A stretch of 64,000 nucleotides of DNA, taken from assembly GCF_002812125.1 (NCBI RefSeq), contig NZ_NPDQ01000008.1, positions 62,001 through 126,000 of the forward strand, in the 5' to 3' direction. This document shows, piece by piece, positions 1 to 7,690 of the stretch (positions are counted from its first letter, which is position 1; every line of letters begins with the position of its first letter). The position numbers and the translations under genes were made by a program. Origin of the DNA: Leptospira brenneri (GTDB taxonomy: Bacteria; Spirochaetota; Leptospiria; Leptospirales; Leptospiraceae). Below the pieces are notes generated by a model. That model was not told where the DNA came from. It saw only the letters and a list, made by a program, of their open reading frames with translations, and did no database searches.

Positions 1-118
1 ATACTGATAAACACTTTGGATTGTAACGAGAACTTCTTTCATTTGCCCCAACTTTGGATACAAACTGTCAGAATCTTCGTAAAATTCCAGAGAAATTCCT
101 TTCCGAATCTGTTAAATT

Positions 119-1297
119 TTGCAAAATGGAAGAGTGAAGCTACGCCATCTTTGGGTTCTGATGTTTTTTTTCGCTTTAGGAGTAGGGGGGCTCACTTATT
201 TCAAGATAACGCCCTATGACCATTCCCTTTCTGCTTTAATAGGAATCTGGGAAGGTTTTTACGAAATCAATCCAGATTTAGTCGATCCCAATTTTGTGAT
301 TTATAAATCGGGAGGTTACGACGGGCAGTTTTTTTATTTTCTCGCAAAAGATCTGTTCGCCTCTGGTGATTGGGGTCTAATTGTAGACTCTTATCATTTT
401 CGATTCCACAGAATCGGCCTTTCTTTATTCGCTGGTGTTATTTCCAAACTCATTGGTTTTTCGTATTATCCAGAGATCACTCTTTGTTTTCTTTTTATAC
501 TATTTTTTCTATCTGTATTTTGTTTGTATTCTCTTCTCCCCGAAAAAAACAAATGGATGATTGTTTTTTATTTATTCTCTCCCTTCTCTTTAAACTCAAA
601 TTTACTTTTAGTTGCAGATTCACTCTTTGTTAGCTTTGGGATCATTGCTTTTTATTTTTATCAAAATAAAAAAGACCTACTTGCTGTTTTCTTTTTTTTC
701 CTGATGGTAATCACTCGCGAGTTGGGTGTATTATTTCTTGCACCGATCCTTCTCAAAAATCTAAAAGATAAAGAATGGAGAAATGTATTCCTATATTCAT
801 TTCCTGCGTTTGCATTCATTTGCCTCGTAGGGTATGGACTACTTTATCCACCAAACCATCTAGGAACCAATCCTCTTGGCTTTCGAGATATGACAGACCT
901 TCCATTATTTGGTTTTTTTAAAAGTTTTAAGGAAGGAGACTCTTTTCAGTTCAAACTCAAAGAACTACCCAAAATTTTGTTTTTTGTTTCCTTTGTGGCA
1001 CTTACCATCACAAGCATCCAATCACTAAAAAAATCATTCTCTACCGATATTTACTTACTCGTTCCCATCTTTGGCAGTTTGTTTGTGATTCTGATTGCAG
1101 AACAAGGATATTGGCGGTCCTTCGACAACTTAAGTAGAATGTTCACTTTGATTTTACCTTTCTCCTTATTGTTAGAGAAAGCACGGGAAAAACTTTTTTT
1201 ACGTTTGTTCCTTGGAATTTCTATCACCCTATTTGTATTTTTAATTGTTCGTATTCTCTGGATCACACAAACAAAGGAGTTTTTCTTAAACCAATGA
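119..1297 (+). CDS. Polytopic membrane protein, glycosyltransferase-like (GT-C type)
   Basis: A 392-residue membrane protein with about nine hydrophobic segments. A GGYDGQFFY motif near residue 60 resembles the Asp-containing first loop of GT-C enzymes and of the AZOBR_p60025-type surface glycopolymer proteins. A role in moving sugars from polyprenyl carriers to envelope glycans is inference. The TTG at 119 is the first possible start after an in-frame stop. GTG at 134 and ATG at 161 are alternatives, and none has a clear Shine-Dalgarno. The stop overlaps the mqnD start (ATGA), so the two are probably co-transcribed. Confidence 0.75.
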   Translation: MQNGRVKLRHLWVLMFFFALGVGGLTYFKITPYDHSLSALIGIWEGFYEINPDLVDPNFVIYKSGGYDGQFFYFLAKDLFASGDWGLIVDSYHFRFHRIGLSLFAGVISKLIGFSYYPEITLCFLFILFFLSVFCLYSLLPEKNKWMIVFYLFSPFSLNSNLLLVADSLFVSFGIIAFYFYQNKKDLLAVFFFFLMVITRELGVLFLAPILLKNLKDKEWRNVFLYSFPAFAFICLVGYGLLYPPNHLGTNPLGFRDMTDLPLFGFFKSFKEGDSFQFKLKELPKILFFVSFVALTITSIQSLKKSFSTDIYLLVPIFGSLFVILIAEQGYWRSFDNLSRMFTLILPFSLLLEKAREKLFLRLFLGISITLFVFLIVRILWITQTKEFFLNQ

Positions 1298-2118
1298 TAT
1301 CTCTTGCTTATTCACCATGCCCAAACGATACTTTTCTTTTTTACCATCTAATTCGAAACACAAATTACCCTGTAAAAGAAGAACTCTATGATGTAGAAAA
1401 CCTAAACGAATTTGCTTTCCAAGGGAAATTTCCTGTTACAAAACTTTCGTTTGCAGCTTATTTTCACATTATCGAAAAATACATTCTATTAGAGACCGGT
1501 TCTGCATTGGGAAGAGGTTGTGGACCCATTGTTGTCAGAAAAAAGAACTCAAACACAAACCTCACCAATTACAAAAACTTATACATCCCTGGACTTTTGA
1601 CTACAGCAAACCTCTTACTTTCCTTATACACAGATGGAAAACACAAACCAACTCCACTTCGTTATGATGAAATCATTCCCAAAGTAATTAGCGAAGAAGA
1701 GAGTCTTGGAGTGATCATCCACGAAGAAAGATTTACCTATGAAGCAAGGGGAATGGAAAAAGTTATAGATCTTGGAGAATGGTGGGAGAGTTCCACAGGA
1801 TACCCAATCCCCTTAGGTGCGATTGCCATACGTCGGGACATCCCTCGCGAGGAAGCACTTAAGTTCCAAGCCAATCTAAAAGAAAGTTTAAGATCAGCCT
1901 ATTTGGAACCAAAAGAAATGATGGATTACATCCGAACCAATTCACAAAACAAAGATGATGCGGTGATCAAATCTCATATCAATTTGTATGTGAATGATTT
2001 TACGAAAAATCTGGGAGAAGAAGGACACGGAGCAGTGGAATATCTACTCAAACGCGCGGTACAGGCAGGTTTCATTCAAAAACCCACCTCACTTCCCTTG
2101 TTCTTAGGAGAAAGTTAA
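1294..2118 (+). CDS. mqnD: 1,4-dihydroxy-6-naphthoate synthase (menaquinone, futalosine pathway)
   Basis: A 274-residue protein opening with the MqnD signature SPCPNDTF at residues 6-13, at the family's usual length. MqnD is known to convert cyclic dehypoxanthine futalosine to 1,4-dihydroxy-6-naphthoate in the alternative menaquinone route. It has a periplasmic-binding-protein-like two-lobe fold without a signal peptide and is expected in the cytoplasm. The ATG overlaps the upstream stop by four bases, implying translational coupling. Its 3' end overlaps the convergent tail-fibre-like gene by 15 bases. Confidence 0.93.
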   Translation: MISLAYSPCPNDTFLFYHLIRNTNYPVKEELYDVENLNEFAFQGKFPVTKLSFAAYFHIIEKYILLETGSALGRGCGPIVVRKKNSNTNLTNYKNLYIPGLLTTANLLLSLYTDGKHKPTPLRYDEIIPKVISEEESLGVIIHEERFTYEARGMEKVIDLGEWWESSTGYPIPLGAIAIRRDIPREEALKFQANLKESLRSAYLEPKEMMDYIRTNSQNKDDAVIKSHINLYVNDFTKNLGEEGHGAVEYLLKRAVQAGFIQKPTSLPLFLGES

Positions 2119-4614
2119 CATACAAAGGATATTTCCTTTGTCCCGTTTACAAGCCTCCACTGCTTTTGCAACAAGCATTCCTGGTTTCAATTTGGAAGGA
2201 TCCGCTTTGACTGCATGACCAGAAGAAAGTCCCGACACTAAAAGATCTCCAGGATAAATCGGGACCTGGGTTGCATCCACATGGATCTTTGCAATTCCGA
2301 GTAAAGCCACAAGTACGTATTCTACTGCTTTTTCTTGTTTTCCAAAAACCACATGTGCATTAGAAACACAGACTCCTATCACATTCGTAGAGTAGGGGTG
2401 TTTCGATCTTCCAAGAACTCCTGGTTCTTCCGTTGCCACAAGTAAATCCCCTGCAGTCACAACGTCTTTTCCATCCAATCGGAAATAACGTGCAATACAT
2501 TCTTCGCCACCTTCTTTTGTAATGCGAAGATTCCCTTCAAACAAGGATTCTCCATTCGCATAGATGGCTTTGCCTGAACCAGATAGTTCCAATTCCGGGA
2601 TTCCTTTTCCATCCACTACAAGGGCAAAATCAGATTGGGAGAGGAACCGTCCCCCTGGTGCCGTAGTTCCGGCACCTAAGATTCCAGCAGATTGTTTTGA
2701 ATCCTTTCCTTTAGAGATTCCATAGATCCCAATAGAATTTCCAAACCCAGAAACACCAATTCCATTCGAAACACCGGAAACACCAGTCCCCGGTTTGGTA
2801 TTTTTTCCATAAATAATCGCATCTTTTGCCTGTGGAGGGACAAATCCTTTAGCGGAACCTTCAGCTTCGCCAGTGATCTTTAGAAGACCTGTGTGGGAAT
2901 TAAAATCATGTTCTTTTTCCGCATAAGCATGAGTATGCGGCTTTGGATCTCGTTTGTCCGACAACCTTGGGTCATCAGAAAGCACAACCTTACCGGGGAT
3001 CGCTTCTCCATGATTTGCAAGTAAAACAATTCCAGCATCTTCAAACCCAGCCTTCGCCAATCGTTTGTCATTTCCTTGGACAACAGCACCTGGTTTCGCT
3101 TCACCAGAATGAGCGAGTTGTACAATTCCATGTAATTCAGTACTCGCATGTTTTAGACGTTTATCATTTCCTTGCACGACGGTATTTGACTCTTCTCCCC
3201 CATTAGGAGCTAGTTGCACAATCCCTTTCGCAGTGTTTGTAGCATCTCTAAGTCTAGGGTCATCGCCAGTAACAACTTTATCAATGGCAACCTCACCAGA
3301 ATCGGCAAGTTGTACGAGACCAATTGATTTTTTGGTAGCAACTCGCAAACGAGAATCATTTCCTTGGACGGCAACTCCAGGGCGAGTTTCGCCATCTAAC
3401 GCAAGCTCCACGATCCCAGGATGATCCGTAGAGGCACTTCGCAAACGTTCATCATCAGATTGAACGACAAGACCTGGACGTGCTTCCCCACTTCTTGACA
3501 GCCGAACCAGACCATGAGTAAGTTCGGTGGCGATTTTTAGGCGTTTATCATTTCCTTGGACAGCAACTCCAGGTTTTTCTTCCCCATCCGACGCTAGTTC
3601 AACAATCCCTCGGTATTCGGTCGTGGCATCTCGAAGTCTTCTGTCATTTGCTTGGACCACAACACCTTCTTTTACTTCTCCATCCACAGCCAATCGGATG
3701 ATCCCAGAACGAAGGACAGAAGCATAGGGGAGGGGCTCTCTTGCTGGCCCACCGTAATCTTTTTTGTCTGGACTTGAGTATAACTCGAGTTCTATGACTT
3801 CGGTGATATAATCTTTTTTATTTGGTTGTTTCTCTTGGAAAAAAACAAGTTTTAAGAATCTTAAATTTACAGGAGAAAATCTCCACTTATACCAGGTCCC
3901 TGGTTCGGAGAGAAAGAAATTTTCTTCATGTAATTGGTGCCAAGTTAAATCATCTTCGCTATAATAAGTAACAAATCTCTCCGGGAAATTGGTAATAGGA
4001 TCATTTTTAGTGAGCATACGCATTTCTTCAATGCGGTTCACAGAACCCATATCTAGAATTACATATTCCTCTTCTGGTTCTTCTTTTTTCTTAGAAGACC
4101 ACCCATAGTCTGGCCTTGTATCAAAAAGGTTTTCTTTTACAAACAATCGATCTAATTCGGAACTTGCCTGAATGGATTGGATTCCAGTGATGAGTATCTT
4201 AAGTTGTCCAAAACTGATCCTATTTTTTCCATTACTTGCTTTTCTAGAAATCTTCGAGACAAACTTCACATAACGGGCGCTAGTAAGAGAAAATAACCAC
4301 TTTGCGGACGTTTTAAAAGACTTTCGAAAAGAAGATTCCTGTAAAATAGGCTCCCAATACTTCCCATCGTGAGATAACTCAAATCGAAATGAATCAGGAA
4401 AAAAATCTAAACCATCTTTGCCTGGTAAAAGTTCGATTCCATTAAAATACACAACGTCATCAAACTTAAAGATGATGGAAGAAAGAGAAGATTGTTCTTT
4501 TTCTTCAAAAAAGGATAAAAATTCTTCGTTTTTGACTTCGTAAGTTCCTGAAGTGGAAACGGATTTGATGGGCAGAGAGTAGGGGTGGCTTGTGCGGATT
4601 AAATGATCTTTCAT
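2104..4614 (-). CDS. Discoidin-domain and tail-fibre-repeat protein
   Basis: An 836-residue mosaic without a signal peptide. Residues about 1-140 and 160-285 look like two discoidin (F5/8 type C) beta-sandwiches, with patterns such as WYKWRFSPVNLRFLKLVF. Residues about 303-558 are eight 32-residue repeats of the form GIV-LA-GE--PG-VVQGNDxRL, as in phage tail-fibre repeats. A Gly-rich stretch follows (GVSGVSNGIGVSGFG). The last 150 residues end in a fold with VDATQVPIYPGDLLV and GMLVAKA, resembling chaperone or peptidase-G2-type fibre ends. A carbohydrate-binding or fibre role is inference. The function is unknown and no phage genes are nearby. Confidence 0.8.
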   Translation of the reverse strand: MKDHLIRTSHPYSLPIKSVSTSGTYEVKNEEFLSFFEEKEQSSLSSIIFKFDDVVYFNGIELLPGKDGLDFFPDSFRFELSHDGKYWEPILQESSFRKSFKTSAKWLFSLTSARYVKFVSKISRKASNGKNRISFGQLKILITGIQSIQASSELDRLFVKENLFDTRPDYGWSSKKKEEPEEEYVILDMGSVNRIEEMRMLTKNDPITNFPERFVTYYSEDDLTWHQLHEENFFLSEPGTWYKWRFSPVNLRFLKLVFFQEKQPNKKDYITEVIELELYSSPDKKDYGGPAREPLPYASVLRSGIIRLAVDGEVKEGVVVQANDRRLRDATTEYRGIVELASDGEEKPGVAVQGNDKRLKIATELTHGLVRLSRSGEARPGLVVQSDDERLRSASTDHPGIVELALDGETRPGVAVQGNDSRLRVATKKSIGLVQLADSGEVAIDKVVTGDDPRLRDATNTAKGIVQLAPNGGEESNTVVQGNDKRLKHASTELHGIVQLAHSGEAKPGAVVQGNDKRLAKAGFEDAGIVLLANHGEAIPGKVVLSDDPRLSDKRDPKPHTHAYAEKEHDFNSHTGLLKITGEAEGSAKGFVPPQAKDAIIYGKNTKPGTGVSGVSNGIGVSGFGNSIGIYGISKGKDSKQSAGILGAGTTAPGGRFLSQSDFALVVDGKGIPELELSGSGKAIYANGESLFEGNLRITKEGGEECIARYFRLDGKDVVTAGDLLVATEEPGVLGRSKHPYSTNVIGVCVSNAHVVFGKQEKAVEYVLVALLGIAKIHVDATQVPIYPGDLLVSGLSSGHAVKADPSKLKPGMLVAKAVEACKRDKGNILCMLTFS
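2945..3715 (-). repeat. Eight tandem 96-bp (32-residue) coding repeats
   Basis: Inside the discoidin/fibre gene, eight consecutive units of exactly 32 codons each begin with GI(V/I) or GLV and carry a VVQGNDxRL core. The DNA units have diverged but keep the period, so this is an old amplification that could still recombine. Confidence 0.85.
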
Positions 4615-4665
4615 TGCGCTTTTTGATGCTAATTCCTTCCAAAAAATACCGTTTTTCTATCCAGT

Positions 4666-5586
4666 CTATCGAATTTCACTGAGGCGAGATCCTTCTTCTT
4701 TCTCTGAAAAAACGACAAGGACGCTTGGTTTTACTTTTTCCGTAAAATACATCTGCACAATTTGGCGCAAATGCCCTTGGAGAGTGGAATTGACGATGAT
4801 CACATTTCCGTCGGTTTGCACTTGCACTCTTTCCAATTGGTTCCAAGAGGACTGTGTCAGTTCTTTACTTGCCCAGGATAAAAAACCAGACCAAGAGGCC
4901 GGATGGGAAAACACATCCTCGGAAGTGGATTTTTGCTCATTTTTAATCACTTCCTGCCTTTGTGAAGAAATGATCTCTCTACATAGAGATTGCAAATAAG
5001 TTGGGTTTGATTCCATGTGCAAAGATACTGCTCTTTTGTAAGCTTCCAAAGCAATTTCAGGCCCGAAAGTTTCGACTAAGTTTTCGAAGGCTTTTTTCTC
5101 TTCCTTTTCCTTGCCCATTTCCAAAGTGGCCGGCGGTGCCGGTACATTGTTTGTATTGGATATAGTTATATTAATATGGTTAGGGGTTCCATCCGCACCC
5201 CCCTGAACCGATGGTTTTGATCCCCCAGAGGCACCCATCTCGGAATCCCTGAGGGGTAGGTTTGTATCCCCCAGAGGGGTAATTCTGGACCCCTCATAAT
5301 GGAAGGAAAAATGGTATCTTGTCGAAGTTCTACCGCTCCCTGGAACTTGGTAGAGTAGTCCTGCTTGAGTGAGTTCTTTTTTTGCAGATACAATGGACTT
5401 TTTCGTTTTGAAACCCGTAAGCCTCATCAATGTCTCTGTATTTGGCCAGACTGGTTTGAAATTGTAATCGCTGAATTTGAGTAGGACCGGGTAGAGGGTT
5501 TTGGCGGCATGAGAAAGCTCTGCCCAAACACCAGAATCTATGATGTCGGTCATCAGTCGGATATAGGGATGGCGCTGGTCGCTCAC
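4666..5586 (-). CDS. Probable replication initiator (Rep), winged-helix protein
   Basis: About 306 residues. The first ~110 form a helix-turn-helix/winged-helix domain (LYPVLLKFSDYNFKPVWPNT, then TLMRLTGFKTKKSIVSAKKELTQAGLL) like those of plasmid initiators. A Gly/Ser/Pro linker and a helical C-terminal part follow. I start at GTG 5586, because a perfect GGAGGAG lies five bases upstream. A TTG at 5610 would place that site inside the gene. It lies after parA and parB on the same strand, beyond a repeat-rich gap, which is why I call it an initiator. I cannot assign it to a named Rep family, and a DnaD/RepA-like transcriptional role is the alternative. Confidence 0.7.
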   Translation of the reverse strand: MSDQRHPYIRLMTDIIDSGVWAELSHAAKTLYPVLLKFSDYNFKPVWPNTETLMRLTGFKTKKSIVSAKKELTQAGLLYQVPGSGRTSTRYHFSFHYEGSRITPLGDTNLPLRDSEMGASGGSKPSVQGGADGTPNHINITISNTNNVPAPPATLEMGKEKEEKKAFENLVETFGPEIALEAYKRAVSLHMESNPTYLQSLCREIISSQRQEVIKNEQKSTSEDVFSHPASWSGFLSWASKELTQSSWNQLERVQVQTDGNVIIVNSTLQGHLRQIVQMYFTEKVKPSVLVVFSEKEEGSRLSEIR

Positions 5587-5591
5587 AAAAG

Positions 5592-5646
5592 CTCCTCCGC
5601 TTTTCTGCAAAAATTAAACCAAATTTAAGCAAATTTTACGAAGGAG
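5592..5646 (-). promoter_or_regulatory. rep leader with ribosome-binding-site-sequestering potential
   Basis: On the minus strand the rep Shine-Dalgarno region CGGAGGAG (5592-5599) can pair over eight bases, with one G-U, with CTCCTTCG (5639-5646). An AT-rich 39-base loop would lie between them. Such a structure would hide the strong rep ribosome binding site. Antisense RNAs that change this kind of folding control initiators in other replicons; here that is inference. Confidence 0.45.
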
Positions 5647-5648
5647 TT

Positions 5649-5678
5649 GACATTATCTGACATAATGTTAATTATGTC
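5649..5678. repeat. Overlapping inverted repeats (GACATAAT / ATTATGTC)
   Basis: GACATAAT at 5659-5666 and ATTATGTC at 5671-5678 form a perfect 8-bp inverted repeat with a 4-bp spacer. ACATTAT at 5650-5656 and ATAATGT at 5662-5668 form a second, overlapping 7-bp one. ATTATGTC recurs at 5818-5825. The array overlaps the spacer and -10 of the plus-strand promoter and lies in the rep leader, so it is a candidate Rep operator or iteron. Confidence 0.7.
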
Positions 5679-5711
5679 TCATCCAACAACATTCCTTCGG
5701 GAAACCCCGAC

Positions 5712-5738
5712 CCCCTGGAATCCCAGGGGAATTTTTTT
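5712..5738 (+). terminator. Intrinsic terminator (plus strand)
   Basis: A perfect 7-bp stem, CCCCTGG (5712-5718) and CCAGGGG (5723-5729), has a 4-base loop and is followed by AA and seven T (5732-5738). The T-run makes it directional for plus-strand transcription. No plus-strand gene precedes it, so it probably ends a short RNA from the promoter at 5647. Confidence 0.8.
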
Positions 5739-5898
5739 ATCTTTCGGGTTCGGGATACTACAGACCCCACGTCTCTTAGTTCTTTAAGAAACGTTTGCTC
5801 AAACTCAAATTGCTTTTATTATGTCACATTATTGTCGGATTCCGGCAGATGTCAAGTTCGTACAGCAAATTTCCTAAGAAGTACTGAAAATTTTTTTC

Positions 5899-5928
5899 CT
5901 TAGTACTTGACTGCTTAGTACCTGATTG
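5899..5928 (+). repeat. Two abutting 15-bp direct repeats (iteron-like)
   Basis: CTTAGTACTTGACTG (5899-5913) is followed directly by CTTAGTACCTGATTG (5914-5928), identical at 13 of 15 positions. An inverted AAGTACT core lies at 5879-5885. They sit just past the parB stop, and an initiator-binding role is inferred from position only. Confidence 0.65.
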
Positions 5929-5930
5929 GG

Positions 5931-6752
5931 TTATGCCGAATCCCCGTATTTTTTCACTAATTCTTTGCGGATGAATTTATAGATATCACCCAGAAGGATT
6001 TCATCGTCTGAAAGGATTTGGATTCCTGTTCCCGTTCTTCGGATTTTGTATCCTGAGAGGGATTGGGTTTTATGGGAATTCGATTCCCCTGATTTCGTTT
6101 GTTTGTTAAAGTCTTTGGCGTCTCTAACGGTTTTTAATGCCCCTTTGTGAAAGAGGGTTAGAAATTCATCCAAACTTCCTTTTTTTGCGGCTTGGGCTGC
6201 TTGTACGAGAAGGTTCTTATTGTAGATTTCATTTTTTTTGCATTTCTCGAGGTCTGCTTTTGACATCGATGTGATGGAAAGAACCTCTGTCATATAACTT
6301 CGGCTTTTTCCAAAAAGGTCCCCCAGTTCCTGGTCTGTATAGTTGTGGGAATTTTTTAGGAAGAGAAGGGCATCCACTTCCTCATAAGGGGATAGGTTTT
6401 CTCTTTGTAGGTTTTCGATGACTGCTAATTTATAAATTTCTTTGTCAGGGCGATTTAGAATTTTACATTCTATTTCGGACCAACCGAGGGACTTCGCGGC
6501 ATGGTATCTCCGCTCTCCCGCGATGATTTTATAACTACCTTCCCTTTCTCCTTTGGAAACAATGATGGGTTGCAATAACCCATCTGCCTTAAGGGTTTGG
6601 GCCAATTCCTCGATTCCTTTTTTCCTTTCTTGTCTCGGTTGGTATTCCGAGGGTTGGATTTTCTCCATCCGAATGGTTCGGATCGTCCCATCCAAATTTT
6701 CTGCTTGGTAGATATCGGCGAGAGTTCCGAGGCGTTTACTTTTTAAGCTCAT
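5931..6752 (-). CDS. parB: ParB-family partition protein
   Basis: About 273 residues. The ParB/Spo0J N-terminal domain shows GERRYHAAKSLGW (box II) and VIENLQRENLSPYEE. It is followed by the helix-turn-helix YTDQELGDLFGKSRSYMTEV and a divergent C-terminal dimerisation part. ParB binds parS sites and works with ParA to segregate replicons. I start at ATG 6752 because GGAGG lies six bases upstream. That start overlaps the parA end by 17 bases, which points to translational coupling. No canonical chromosomal parS (TGTTTCACGTGAAACA) was seen, so this replicon probably uses another site. Confidence 0.92.
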   Translation of the reverse strand: MSLKSKRLGTLADIYQAENLDGTIRTIRMEKIQPSEYQPRQERKKGIEELAQTLKADGLLQPIIVSKGEREGSYKIIAGERRYHAAKSLGWSEIECKILNRPDKEIYKLAVIENLQRENLSPYEEVDALLFLKNSHNYTDQELGDLFGKSRSYMTEVLSITSMSKADLEKCKKNEIYNKNLLVQAAQAAKKGSLDEFLTLFHKGALKTVRDAKDFNKQTKSGESNSHKTQSLSGYKIRRTGTGIQILSDDEILLGDIYKFIRKELVKKYGDSA

Positions 6753-7488
6753 GGAGAACCTCCTCAATAAACCCTTCGTATTCTTGGGACTGTCTGGAAG
6801 AGCGATTGTAATCAAATACGGATTTTTTTGCTAAGTGGCTTTCTCCAATGGCCACCCCATCAGAAATCGTATGTTCGAAGATACGGAAGTATTTGGTCAA
6901 AACCGGCAGAATGGTTTTGGTGAGTAAGGTCTGCGGTTTGAGTTGGGTGATGAGAGCTCCTAGGATTTCCAAGTCAGGGTTGATTCTTTTTTTAATCGAA
7001 GAGATGGTCTGCTGGAGGCCCATGATTCCATCCATGGAAAATTTTTCAGCCTGGAGAGGGATGAGTACGTAATTTGCGGCCACAAGACTGTTTACGGTAA
7101 AGATAGAAAGAGAAGGGGGACAGTCAATGATGACAAACTCAAAATCTTTGATTCCAGAAAGCGAGTCTCTTAAAATGTACGGTGCCTCTACGGAATTTAC
7201 GGAAACTGTTTCCATTTCCGCCAAACGCATGCTAGATGGCGCTACCCACAAATGTTCGTTATACGCCGGTGCAATGATTTCTTTGAGACTAGTTGCGTTT
7301 TGGAAGAGATGAGCTAAATCTTTTTCAACAGTTTCAGGGTTCAGAAAAATTCCTGTAGAATTTGCCTGAGGGTCCATATCAATGAGCAGGGTCTTGTGAT
7401 TTCGACGGGCGAGCCCCATGGCAAGATTCAAAGAAGTAGTGGTCTTTCCTTCTCCGCCTTTTTGGTTTGCAACTGCAATGGTGATCAT
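6736..7488 (-). CDS. parA: ParA-family partition ATPase
   Basis: About 250 residues opening with MITIAVANQKGGEGKTTT. The deviant Walker A KGGEGKTT lies at residues 10-17, and LLIDMDPQANST and FVIIDCPPSLS supply the switch and Walker B parts. It is known to act with ParB on segregation and often represses its own operon. The frame is open upstream to 7608, but those 40 residues are not a DNA-binding domain. I prefer ATG 7488, with a purine-rich GAGAGAG before it. Two identical-core palindromes lie 111-177 bp upstream and are likely operators or partition sites. Confidence 0.93.
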   Translation of the reverse strand: MITIAVANQKGGEGKTTTSLNLAMGLARRNHKTLLIDMDPQANSTGIFLNPETVEKDLAHLFQNATSLKEIIAPAYNEHLWVAPSSMRLAEMETVSVNSVEAPYILRDSLSGIKDFEFVIIDCPPSLSIFTVNSLVAANYVLIPLQAEKFSMDGIMGLQQTISSIKKRINPDLEILGALITQLKPQTLLTKTILPVLTKYFRIFEHTISDGVAIGESHLAKKSVFDYNRSSRQSQEYEGFIEEVLHELKK

Positions 7489-7598
7489 CTCTCTCTTTTT
7501 CCCTTCCCAAATGGTATGCTTTCTCGCCGAAAATTTGGGATCAATTGTATTTTTAGAAAGGAGCAAAAAAAGGATTTTTCTGCCATTTCTCTCCTCAT

Positions 7599-7665
7599 TG
7601 TCGGACATCCGACATACAGAAAATTAGCAAAAACTATCTCCTCTGTTTGCGTCGGACATCCGACA
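7599..7665. promoter_or_regulatory. Paired 16-bp palindromes upstream of parA
   Basis: TGTCGGACATCCGACA (7599-7614) and CGTCGGACATCCGACA (7650-7665) are two near-perfect palindromes of 7-bp arms around CA. They are spaced 51 bp apart, about five helical turns. An imperfect third copy is at 5833-5847 between parB and rep. The placement between divergent parA and the gene at 7691 suggests a ParA/ParB operator or an unusual parS. Confidence 0.65.
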
Positions 7666-7690
7666 TTCAAATAGGTACGTACTTGACAAA

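Larger units (their letters stand above)
5647..5738 (+). ncRNA. Candidate counter-transcribed RNA opposite the rep leader
   Basis: The plus strand has TTGACA (5647-5652), a 17-bp spacer and AATTAT (5670-5675, four of six consensus bases). This predicts a start near 5682. A 5-bp hairpin TCGGG/CCCGA (5697-5710) and a strong intrinsic terminator ending at 5738 follow, giving an RNA of about 57 nt. It encodes nothing and is antisense to the rep leader, if that leader begins beyond 5740. The position between parB and rep matches the ctRNA/IncA RNA of repABC replicons. The RNA itself is a prediction. Confidence 0.5.
5611..5930. other. Repeat-rich parB-rep intergenic region, candidate replication origin
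   Basis: These 320 bp contain no convincing gene. They hold ATTATGTC-type repeats (5649-5678 and 5818-5825), a plus-strand TTGACA promoter and hairpin terminator (5647-5738), an imperfect TGTCGGA palindrome (5833-5847), a 7-bp inverted repeat (5879-5885 with 5902-5908) and two abutting 15-bp direct repeats (5899-5928). Repeats beside an initiator gene are typical of iteron origins. No canonical DnaA box TTATCCACA was found. Confidence 0.55.

Noticed and set aside
1..219. An open frame from the window edge to 219 that could be the end of an upstream gene
   Set aside because: It overlaps the membrane protein gene by about 100 bases and has no recognisable motif. The window edge prevents a decision.
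2945..3715. The 96-bp repeats as a possible CRISPR or satellite array
   Set aside because: They are in-frame coding repeats with diverged DNA and no spacers.
5330..5632. A 100-codon minus-strand frame opposite and within the rep start region
   Set aside because: It is a shadow of rep in another frame, rich in Arg/Ser/Pro, with no ribosome binding site.
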